A stretch of DNA of 64,000 bases from Rhynochetos jubatus (taxonomy: Eukaryota; Chordata; Aves; Eurypygiformes; Rhynochetidae). The translations under genes were made by a program, and so were the position numbers. Position 1 is the first letter of the stretch; the number at the start of each line of letters is the position of its first letter. Shown here piece by piece: positions 54,415-64,000 of this stretch. The stretch covers positions 8,941,501-9,005,500 of the forward strand of contig CM050656.1 in the NCBI GenBank assembly GCA_027574665.1, in the 5' to 3' direction. The notes beneath the pieces were generated by a model, which was given only the letters and a program-made list of their open reading frames with translations, searched no databases and was not told the DNA's origin.

Positions 54415-57400
54415 CGTGCTCCTCTTGGCAGGCCTTTGCAATGCCAATTATCCCTGGAGCTGTGGGCTTTCTGGTTCTCCAGACCCTAACCCTAACCCTA
54501 ACCCTAGAAGTTGCCGACCGCGGTTTCCGGCCACGCCCCCCCCGTGTTCTGGCTAGGAAAGCTGGGGAGGGAGCCATGTCGGTGCAGTGTCGTGCTCCTC
54601 TTGGCAGGCCTTTGCAATGCCAATTATCCCTGGAGCTGTGGGCTTTCTGGTTCTCCAGACCCTAACCCTAACCCTAACCCTAGAAGTTGCCGACCGCGGT
54701 TTCCGGCCACGCCCCCCCCGCGTTCTGGCTAGGAAAGCTGGGGAGGGAGCCATGTCGGTGCAGTGTCGTGCTCCTCTTGGCAGGCCTTTGCAATGCCAAT
54801 TATCCCTGGAGCTGTGGGCTTTCTGGTCCTCCAGACCCTAACCCTAACCCTAACCCTAGAAGTTGCCGACCGCGGTTTCCGGCCACGCCCCCCCCGCGTT
54901 CTGGCTAGGAAAGCTGGGGAGGGAGCCATGTCGGTGCAGTGTCGTGCTCCTCTTGGCAGGCCTTTGCAATGCCAATTATCCCTGGAGCTGTGGGCTTTCT
55001 GGTTCTCCAGACGCTAACCCTAACCCTAACCCTAGAAGTTGCCGACCGCGCTTTCCGGCCACGCCCCCCCCGGGTTCTGGCTAGGAAAGCTGGGGAGGGA
55101 GCCATGTTGGTGCAGTGTCGTGCTCCTCTTGGCAGGCCTTTGCAATGCCAATTATCCATGGAGCTGTGGGCTTTCTGGTTCTCCAGACCCTAACCCTAAC
55201 CCTAACCCTAGAAGTTGCCGACCGCGGTTTCCGGCCACGCCCCCGCCGGGTTCTGGCTAGGAAAGCTGGGGAGGGAGCCATGTCGGTGCAGTGTCGTGCT
55301 CCTCTTGGCAGGCCTTTGCAATGCCAATTATCCCTGGAGCTGTGGGCTTTCTGGTTCTCCAGACGCTAACCCTAACCCTAACCCTAGAAGTTGCCGACCG
55401 CGGTTTCCGGCCACGCCCCCCCCGCGTTCTGGCTAGGAAAGCTGGGGAGGGAGCCATGTCGGTGCAGTGTCGTGCTCCTCTTGGCAGGCCTTTGCAATGC
55501 CAATTATCCCTGGAGCTGTGGGCTTTCTGGTTCTCCAGACCCTAACCCTAACCCTAACCCTAGAAGTTGCCGACCGCGGTTTCCGGCCACGCCCCCCCCG
55601 CGTTCTGGCTAGGAAAGCTGGGGAGGGAGCCATGTCGGTGCAGTGTCGTGCTCCTCTTGGCAGGCCTTTGCAATGCCAATTATCCCTGGAGCTGTGGGCT
55701 TTCTGGTTCTCCAGACCCTAACCCTAACCCTAACCCTAGAAGTTGCCGACCGCGTTTTCCGGCCACGCCCCCTGTGGGTTCTGGCTAGGAAAGCTGGGGA
55801 GGGAGCCATGTCGGTGCAGTGTCGTGCTCCTCTTGGCAGGCCTTTGCAATTCCAATTATCCCTGGAGCTGTGGGCTTTCTGGTTCTCCAGACCCTAACCC
55901 TAACCCTAACCCTAGAAATTGCTGACCGCGGTTTCCGGCCACGCCCCCCCCGGGTTCTAGCCGGGAAAGCTGGGGAGGGAGCCATGTCGGTGCAGTGTCG
56001 TGCTCCTCTTGGCAGGCCTTTACAATCCCAATTATCCCTGGAGCTGTGGGCTTTCTGGTTCTCCAGACGCTAACCCTAACCCTAACCCTAGAAGTTGCCG
56101 ACCGCGCTTTCCGGCCACGCCCCCGCCGGGTTCTGGCTAGGAAAGCTGGGGAGGGAGCCATGTCGGTGCAGTGTCGTGCTCCTCTTGGCAGGCCTTTGCA
56201 ATGCCAATTATCCCTGGAGCTGTGGGCTTTCTGGTTCTCCAGACCCTAACCCTAACCCTAACCCTAGAAGTTGCCGACCGCGGTTTCCGGCCACGCCCCC
56301 CCCGTGTTCTGGCTAGGAAAGCTGGGGAGGGAGCCATGTCGGTGCAGTGTCGTGCTCCTCTTGGCAGGCCTTTGCAATGCCAATTATCCCTGGAGCTGTG
56401 GGCTTTCTGGTTCTCCAGACCCTAACCCTAACCCTAACCCTAGAAGTTGCCGACCGCGGTTTCCGGCCACGCCCCCCCCGCGTTCTGGCTAGGAAAGCTG
56501 GGGAGGGAGCCATGTCGGTGCAGTGTCGTGCTCCTCTTGGCAGGCCTTTGCAATGCCAATTATCCCTGGAGCTGTGGGCTTTCTGGTCCTCCAGACCCTA
56601 ACCCTAACCCTAACCCTAGAAGTTGCCGACCGCGGTTTCCGGCCACGCCCCCCCCGCGTTCTGGCTAGGAAAGCTGGGGAGGGAGCCATGTCGGTGCAGT
56701 GTCGTGCTCCTCTTGGCAGGCCTTTGCAATGCCAATTATCCCTGGAGCTGTGGGCTTTCTGGTTCTCCAGACGCTAACCCTAACCCTAACCCTAGAAGTT
56801 GCCGACCGCGCTTTCCGGCCACGCCCCCCCCGGGTTCTGGCTAGGAAAGCTGGGGAGGGAGCCATGTTGGTGCAGTGTCGTGCTCCTCTTGGCAGGCCTT
56901 TGCAATGCCAATTATCCATGGAGCTGTGGGCTTTCTGGTTCTCCAGACCCTAACCCTAACCCTAACCCTAGAAGTTGCCGACCGCGGTTTCCGGCCACGC
57001 CCCCGCCGGGTTCTGGCTAGGAAAGCTGGGGAGGGAGCCATGTCGGTGCAGTGTCGTGCTCCTCTTGGCAGGCCTTTGCAATGCCAATTATCCCTGGAGC
57101 TGTGGGCTTTCTGGTTCTCCAGACGCTAACCCTAACCCTAACCCTAGAAGTTGCCGACCGCGGTTTCCGGCCACGCCCCCCCCGCGTTCTGGCTAGGAAA
57201 GCTGGGGAGGGAGCCATGTCGGTGCAGTGTCGTGCTCCTCTTGGCAGGCCTTTGCAATGCCAATTATCCCTGGAGCTGTGGGCTTTCTGGTTCTCCAGAC
57301 CCTAACCCTAACCCTAACCCTAGAAGTTGCCGACCGCGGTTTCCGGCCACGCCCCCCCCGCGTTCTGGCTAGGAAAGCTGGGGAGGGAGCCATGTCGGTG

Positions 57401-57828
57401 CAGTGTCGTGCTCCTCTTGGCAGGCCTTTGCAATGCCAATTATCCCTGGAGCTGTGGGCTTTCTGGTTCTCCAGACCCTAACCCTAACCCTAACCCTAGA
57501 AGTTGCCGACCGCGTTTTCCGGCCACGCCCCCTGTGGGTTCTGGCTAGGAAAGCTGGGGAGGGAGCCATGTCGGTGCAGTGTCGTGCTCCTCTTGGCAGG
57601 CCTTTGCAATTCCAATTATCCCTGGAGCTGTGGGCTTTCTGGTTCTCCAGACCCTAACCCTAACCCTAACCCTAGAAATTGCTGACCGCGGTTTCCGGCC
57701 ACGCCCCCCCCGGGTTCTAGCCGGGAAAGCTGGGGAGGGAGCCATGTCGGTGCAGTGTCGTGCTCCTCTTGGCAGGCCTTTACAATCCCAATTATCCCTG
57801 GAGCTGTGGGCTTTCTGGTTCTCCAGAC
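54415..57828 (+). repeat. Ten-monomer tandem duplication, period 1760 bp
   Basis: The block 54415-56068 matches 56175-57828 at exactly 1760 bp with no difference seen at any marker site. Shared rare variants are CCGTGTTC, TTCTGGTCCTCC (near 54827/56587), GCGCTTTCC with ATGTTGGTG, ATCCATGGAG (near 55155/56915), GCCGGG, GCGTTTTCC with CCTGTGGG, CAATTCCAA, AGAAATTGCTGACC, GGGTTCTAGCCGGG and TTTACAATCCC. Boundary mismatches are 54414/56174 and 56069/57829. This is among the youngest duplications in the window. Confidence 0.9.
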
Positions 57829-60800
57829 CCTAACCCTAACCCTAACCCTAGAAGTTGCCGACCGCGGTTTCCGGCCACGCCCCCCCCGCGTTCTGGCTAG
57901 AAAGCTGGGGAGAGAGCCATGTCGGTGCAGTGTCGTGCTCCTCTTGGCAGGCCTTTGCAATGCCAATTATCCCTGGAGCTGTGGGCTTTCTGGTTCTCCA
58001 GACCCTAACCCTAACCCTAACCCTAGAAATTGCCGACCGCGGTTTCCGGCCACGCCCCCCCCGGGTTCTAGCCGGGAAAGCTGGGGAGGGAGCCATGTCG
58101 GTGCAGTGTCGTGCTCCTCTTGGCAGGCCTTTACAATCCCAATTATCCCTGGAGCTGTGGGCTTTCTGGTTCTCCAGACCCTAACCCTAACCCTAACCCT
58201 AGAAGTTGCCGACCGCGGTTTCCGGCCACGCCCCCGCCGGGTTCTGGCTAGGAAAGCTGGGGAGGGAGCCATGTCGGTGCAGTGTCGTGCTCCTCTTGGC
58301 AGGCCTTTGCAATGCCAATTATCCCTGGAGCTGTGGGCTTTCTGGTTCTCCAGACCCTAACCCTAACCCTAACCCTAGAAGTTGCCGACTGCGGTTTCCG
58401 GCCACACCCCCCGCCGTCTTCTGGCTAGGAAAGCTGGGGAGGGAGCCATGTCGGTGCAGTGTCGTGCTCCTCTTGGCAGGCCTTTGCAATGCCAATTATC
58501 CCTGGAGCTGTGGGCTTTCTGGTTCTCCAGACCCTAACCCTAACCCTAACCCTAGAAGTTGCCGACCGCGGTTTCCGGCCACCACCCCCCGGCGTTCTGG
58601 CTAGGAAAGCTGGGGAGGGAGCCATGTCGGTGCAGTGTCGTGCTCCTCTTGGCAGGCCTTTGCAATGCCAATTATCCCTGGAGCTGTGGGCTTTCTGGTT
58701 CTCCAGACCCTAACCCTAACCATAACCCTAGAAGTTGCCGACCGCGGTTTCCGGCCACGCACCCCCCGCGTTCTGGCTAGGAAAGCTGGGGAGGGAGCCA
58801 TGTCGGTGCAGTGTCGTGCTCCTCTTGGCAGGCCTTTGCAAAGCCAATTATCCCTGGAGCTGTGGGCTTTCTGGTTCTCCAGACGCTAACCCTAACCCTA
58901 ACCCTAGAAGTTGCCGACCGCGGTTTCCGGCCACGCCCCCCCCGCGTTCTGGCTAGGAAAGCTGGGGAGAGAGCCATGTCGGTGCAGTGTCGTGCTCCTC
59001 TTGGCAGGCCTTTGCAATGCCAATTATCCCTGGAGCTGTGGGCTTTCTGGTTCTCCAGACCCTAACCCTAACCCTAACCCTAGAAGTTGCCGACCGCGCT
59101 TTCCGGCCACGCCCCCCCCGCGTTCTGGCTAGGAAAGCTGGGGAGGGAGCCATGTCGGTGCAGTGTCGTGCTCCTCTTGGCAGGCCTTTGCAATGCCAAT
59201 TATCCCTGGAGCTGTGGGCTTTCTGGTTCTCCAGACCCTAACCCTAACCCTAACCCTAGAAGTTGCCGACCGCGGTTTCCGGCCACGCCCCCGCCGGGTT
59301 CTGGCTAGGAAAGCTGGGGAGGGAGCCATGTCGGTGCAGTGTCGTGCTCCTCTTGGCAGGCCTTTGCAATGCCAATTATCCCTGGAGCTGTGGGCTTTCT
59401 GGTTCTCCAGACCCTAACCCTAACCCTAACCCTAGAAGTTGCCGACCGCGGTTTCCGGCCACGCCCCCCCCCGCGTTCTGGCTAGGAAAGCTGGGGAGGG
59501 AGCCATGTCGGTGCAGTGTCGTGCTCCTCTTGGCAGGCCTTTGCAATGCCAATTATCCCTGGAGCTGTGGGCTTTCTGGTTCTCCAGACCCTAACCCTAA
59601 CCCTAACCCTAGAAGTTGCCGACCGCGGTTTCCGGCCACGCCCCCCCCGCGTTCTGGCTAGGAAAGCTGGGGAGGGAGCCATGTCGGTGCAGTGTCGTGC
59701 TCCTCTTGGCAGGCCTTTGCAATGCCAATTATCCCTGGAGCTGTGGGCTTTCTGGTTCTCCAGACCCTAACCCTAACCCTAACCCTAGAAGTTGCCGACC
59801 GCGGTTTCCGGCCACGCCCCCCCCGCGTTCTGGCTAGGAAAGCTGGGGAGGGAGCCATGTCGGTGCAGTGTCGTGCTCCTCTTGGCAGGCCTTTGCAATG
59901 CCAATTATCCCTGGAGCTGTGGGCTTTCTGGTTCTCCAGACCCTAACCCTAACCCTAACCCTAGAAGTTGCCGACCGCGGTTTCCGGCCACGCCCCCCCC
60001 GCGTTCTGGCTAGGAAAGCTGGGGAGGGAGCCATGTCGGTGCAGTGTCGTGCTCCTCTTGGCAGGCCTTTGCAATGCCAATTATCCCTGGAGCTATGGGC
60101 TTTCTGGTTCTCCAGACCCTAACCCTAACCCTAACCCTAGAAGTTGCCGACCGCGGTTTCCGGCCATGCCCCCGCCGGGTTCTGGCTAGGAAAGCTGGGG
60201 AGGGAGCCATGTCAGTGCAGTGTCGTGCTCCTCTTGGCAGGCCTTTGCAATGCCAATTATCCCTGGAGCTGTGGGCTTTCTGGTTCTCCAGACCCTAACC
60301 CTAACCCTAACCCTAGAAGTTGCCGACCGCGGTTTCCGGCCACGCCCCCCCCGCGTTCTGGCTAGGAAAGCTGGGGAGAGAGCCATGTCGGTGCAGTGTC
60401 GTGCTCCTCTTGGCAGGCCTTTGCAATGCCAATTATCCCTGGAGCTGTGGGCTTTCTGGTTCTCCAGACCCTAACCCTAACCCTAACCCTAGAAGTTGCC
60501 GACCGCGGTTTCCGGCCACGCCCCCCCCGCGTTCTGGCTAGGAAAGCTGGGGAGGGAGCCATGTCGGTGCAGTGTCGTGCTCCTCTTGGCAGGCCTTTGC
60601 AATGCCAATTATCCCTGGAGCTGTGGGCTTTCTGGTTCTCCAGACCCTAACCCTAACCCTAACCCTAGAAGTTGCCGACCGCGGTTTCCGGCCACGCCCC
60701 CCCCCGCGTTCTGGCTAGGAAAGCTGGGGAGGGAGCCATGTCGGTGCAGTGTCGTGCTCCTCTTGGCAGGCCTTTGCAATGCCAATTATCCCTGGAGCTG

Positions 60801-63800
60801 TGGGCTTTCTGGTTCTCCAGACGCTAACCCTAACCCTAACCCTAGAAGTTGCCGACCGCACTTTCCGGCCACGCCCCCCCCGGTTTCTGGCTAGGAAAGC
60901 TGGGGAGGGAGCCATGTTGGTGCAGTGTCGTGCTCCTCTTGGCAGGCCTTTGCAATGCCAATTATCCCTGGAGCTATGGGCTTTCTGGTTCTCCAGACCC
61001 TAACCCTAACCCTAACCCTAGAAGTTGCCGACCGCGGTTTCCGGCCACGCCCCCCCCCGCGTTCTGGCTAGGAAAGCTGGGGAGGGAGCCATGTCGGTGC
61101 AGTGTCGTGCTCCTCTTGGCAGGCCTTTGCAATGCCAATTATCCCTGGAGCTGTGGGCTTTCTGGTTCTCCAGACCCTAACCCTAACCCTAACCCTAGAA
61201 GTTGCCGACCGCGGTTTCCGGCCACGACCCCCCCGGGTTCTGGCTAGGAAAGCTTTGGAGGGAGCCATGTTGGTGCAGTGTCGTGCTCCTCTTGGCAGGC
61301 CTTTGCAATGCCAATTATCCCTGGAGCTGTGGGCTTTCTGGTTCTCCAGACCCTAACCCTAACCCTAACCCTAGAAGTTGCCGACCGCGGTTTCCGGCCA
61401 CGCCCCCCCCGCGTTCTGGCTAGGAAAGCTGGGGAGGGAGCCATGTCGGTGCAGTGTCGTGCTCCTCTTGGCAGGCCTTTGCAATGCCAATTATCCCTGG
61501 AGCTGTGGGCTTTCTGGTTCTCCAGACCCTAACCCTAACCCTAACCCTAGAAGTTGCCGACCGCGGTTTCCGGCCACGCCCCCCCCGCGTTCTGGCTAGG
61601 AAAGCTGGGGAGGGAGCCATGTCGGTGCAGTGTCGTGCTCCTCTTGGCAGGCCTTTGTAATGCAAATTATCCCTGGAGCTGTGGGCTTTCTGGTTCTCCA
61701 GACCCTAACCCTAACCCTAACCCTAGAAGTTGCCGACCGCGGTTTCCGGCCACGCCCCCCCCCGCGTTCTGGCTAGGAAAGCTGGGGAGGGAGCCATGTC
61801 GGTGCAGTGTCGTGCTCCTCTTGGCAGGCCTTTGCAATGCCAATTATCCCTGGAGCTGTGGGCTTTCTGGTTCTCCAGACCCTAACCCTAACCCTAACCC
61901 TAGAAGTTGCCGACCGCGCTTTCCGGCCACGCCCCCCGTGGGTTCTGGCTAGGAAAGCTGGGGAGGGAGCCATGTCGGTGCAGTGTCGTGCTCCTCTTGG
62001 CAGGCCTTTGCAATGCCAATTATCCCTGGAGCTGTGGGCTTTCTGGTTCTCCAGACCCTAACCCTAACCCTAACCCTAGAAGTTGCCGACCGCGGTTTCC
62101 GGCCACGCCCCCCCCGCGTTCTGGCTAGGAAAGCTGGGGAGGGAGCCATGTCGGTGCAGTGTCGTGCTCCTCTTGGCAGGCCTTTGCAATGCCAATTATC
62201 CCTGGAGCTGTGGGCTTTCTGGTTCTCCAGACCCTAACCCTAACCCTAACCCTAGAAGTTGCCGACCGCGCTTTCCGGCCACGCCCCCCGTATGTTCTGG
62301 CTAGGAAAGCTGGGGAGGGAGCCATGTCGGTGCAGTGTCGTGCTCCTCTTGGCAGGCCTTTACAATCTCAATTATCCCTGGAGCTGTGGGCTTTCTGGTT
62401 CTCCAGACCCTAACCCTAACCCTAACCCTAGAAGTTGCCGACGGCGGTTTCCGGCCACGCCCCCCCCGCGTTCTGGCTAGGAAAGCTGGGGAGGGAGCCA
62501 TGTCGGTGCAGTGTCGTGCTCCTCTTGGCAGGCCTTTGCAATCCCAATTATCCCTGGAGCTGTGGGCTTTCTGGTTCTCCAGACCCTAACCCTAACCCTA
62601 ACCCTAGAAGTTGCCGACCGCGGTTTCCGGCCACGCCCCCCCCGGGTTCTAGCCGGGAAAGCTGGGGAGAGAGCCATGTCGGTGCAGTGTCGTGCTCCTC
62701 TTGGCAGGCCTTTGCAATGCCAATTATCCCTGGAGCTGTGGGCTTTCTGGTTCTCCAGACCCTAACCCTAACCCTAACCCTAGAAGTTGCCGACCGCGGT
62801 TTCCGGCCACGCCCCCCCCGCGTTCTGGCTAGGAAAGCTGGGGAGGGAGCCATGTCGGTGCAGTGTCGTGCTCCTCTTGGCAGGCCTTTGCAATGCAAAT
62901 TATCCCTGGAGCTGTGGGCTTTCTGGTTCTCCAGACCCTAACCCTAACCCTAACCCTAGAAGTTGCCGACCGCGGTTTCCGGCCACGCCCCCCCCCGCGT
63001 TCTGGCTAGGAAAGCTGGGGAGGGAGCCATGTCGGTGCAGTGTCGTGCTCCTCTTGGCAGGCCTTTGCAATGCCAATTATCCCTGGAGCTGTGGGCTTTC
63101 TGGTTCTCCAGACCCTAACCCTAACCCTAACCCTAGAAGTTGCCGACCGCGGTTTCCGGCCACGCCCCCCCCGCGTTCTGGCTAGGAAAGCTGGGGAGGG
63201 AGCCATGTCGGTGCAGTGTCGTGCTCCTCTTGGCAGGCCTTTGCAATGCCAATTATCCCTGGAGCTGTGGGCTTTCTGGTTCTCCAGACCCTAACCCTAA
63301 CCCTAACCCTAGAAGTTGCCGACCGCGGTTTCCGGCCACGCCCCCCCCGCGTTCTGGCTAGGAAAGCTTGGGAGGGAGCCATGTCGGTGCAGTGTCGTGC
63401 TCCTCTTGGCAGGCCTTTGCAATGCCAATTATCCCTGGAGCTGTGGGCTTTCTGGTTCTCCAGACCCTAACCCTAACCCTAACCCTAGAAGTTGCCGACC
63501 GCGGTTTCCGGCCACGCCCCCCCCCGCGTTCTGGCTAGGAAAGCTGGGGAGGGAGCCATGTCGGTGCAGTGTCGTGCTCCTCTTGGCAGGCCTTTGCAAT
63601 GCCAATTATCCCTGGAGCTGTGGGCTTTCTGGTTCTCCAGACGCTAACCCTAACCCTAACCCTAGAAGTTGCCGACCGTGGTTTCCGGCCACGCCCCCCC
63701 CGGGTTCTGGCTAGGAAAGCTGGGGAGGGAGCCATGTCGGTGCAGTGTCGTGCTCCTCTTGGCAGGCCTTTGCAATGCCAATTATCCCTGGAGCTGTGGG

Positions 63801-64000
63801 CTTTCTAGTTCTCCAGACCCTAACCCTAACCCTAACCCTAGAAGTTGCCGACCGCGGTTTCCGGCCACGCCCCCCCCGCGTTCTGGCTAGGAAAGCTGGG
63901 GAGGGAGCCATGTCGGTGCAGTGTCGTGCTCCTCTTGGCAGGCCTTTGCAATGCCAATTATCCCTGGAGCTGTGGGCTTTCTGGTTCTCCAGACCCTAAC
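57829..64000 (+). repeat. Right zone, near consensus with imported markers
   Basis: About 35 monomers. 57829-58003 carries the one-base-short GGCTAGAAAG also seen near 49799. 58370-58780 repeats the CCACACCCCCCGCCG, CCACCACCCCCCGGCG and CACGCACCCCCCGCG cores of 52.39-52.79 kb, 5984 bp (34 x 176) away. AAAGCTTTGGAG recurs near 61253. A stretch at 59.4-60.0 kb is essentially consensus. GTATGTTC with TTTACAATCTC lies near 62289-62368. No gene. Confidence 0.78.
63994..64000 (+). repeat. Partial monomer at right edge
   Basis: The last seven bases are the start of another telomeric block, so the array continues beyond the right edge. Confidence 0.95.

Larger units (their letters stand above)
1..64000 (+). 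repeat. 176-bp telomere-bearing satellite array, whole window
   Basis: The same 176-bp unit repeats from edge to edge, always in the same orientation, with 363 complete periods between the CCCTAA-type block at 35 and the one at 63994. The average period is 176.2 bp; the excess comes mainly from C-run length changes (7 to 11 C) and two extra hexamers. Copies differ at a limited set of recurrent positions, so identity between any two is high, roughly 95 to 100% by eye. No inversion, insertion or foreign sequence was seen. Satellites carrying telomere-like hexamers are known elsewhere, for example cat FA-SAT, but that has a much longer monomer (about 483 bp); I do not recognise this 176-bp unit. 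Location (subtelomeric, pericentromeric or interstitial) is inference. Confidence 0.98.

Noticed and set aside
1-64000. CRISPR array
   Set aside because: There are no variable spacers between short repeats; the whole 176-bp unit repeats.
1-64000. Ribosomal RNA, tRNA or 5S gene origin for the monomer
   Set aside because: I saw no A/B box pair, cloverleaf or rRNA-like segment in the consensus unit on either strand.
1-64000. Identity with cat FA-SAT
   Set aside because: Both are GC-rich and carry TAACCC hexamers, but the FA-SAT monomer is about 483 bp and I cannot confirm sequence similarity from memory. A direct alignment would settle it.

Overview
The whole 64,000-base window is one tandem satellite array. 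I find no protein-coding gene, RNA gene, transposon, CRISPR array or unique sequence. The unit is 176 bp, all copies are head-to-tail in one orientation, and 363 complete periods lie between the first telomeric block (position 35) and the last (position 63994). The array runs off both edges, so neither flank is visible. Hand count of a consensus monomer (14474-14649) gives 61% G+C and 9 CpG (observed/expected about 0.56).

Each monomer is composite. It opens with four telomere units, (CCCTAA)3 then CCCTAG, on the + strand (TTAGGG on the - strand). About 152 bp of non-telomeric sequence follows: a CpG-rich GC core with the palindrome ACCGCGGT, a CCACGCCCC box and a run of usually 8 C; a purine-rich stretch; a dyad TTGGCA-N11-TGCCAA overlapping a CCAAT motif; and a second dyad CTGGAG-N17-CTCCAG that abuts the next telomeric block. 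The four-unit block is kept in length in all but three monomers that I found.

The organism is a eukaryote with TTAGGG telomeres. Many sequence variants are CpG to TpG or CpA, as expected from cytosine methylation, so a vertebrate is most likely; the species cannot be told from the sequence. The array is probably subtelomeric or heterochromatic interstitial-telomeric satellite. If it is subtelomeric and keeps the orientation of the true telomere, the chromosome end lies to the left.

Above the monomer there is patchy higher-order structure. Shared rare variants show tandem duplications of 2 monomers (25.5-26.3 kb), 3 (17.4-18.6 and 47.4-48.5 kb), 5 (41.5-42.8 kb), 8 (6.1-8.2 kb), 10 (54.4-57.8 kb) and 14 (9.6-14.65 kb), a 10-12-monomer higher-order repeat (35.3-40.5 kb), and more distant copies about 26, 32 and 34 monomers apart. 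Variant classes are zoned: the left 16 kb is the most mixed, 26-48 kb carries its own marker set, 43-47 kb is closest to consensus, and 49-64 kb carries another set. This is the pattern of repeated unequal exchange and local amplification, not of genes working together.
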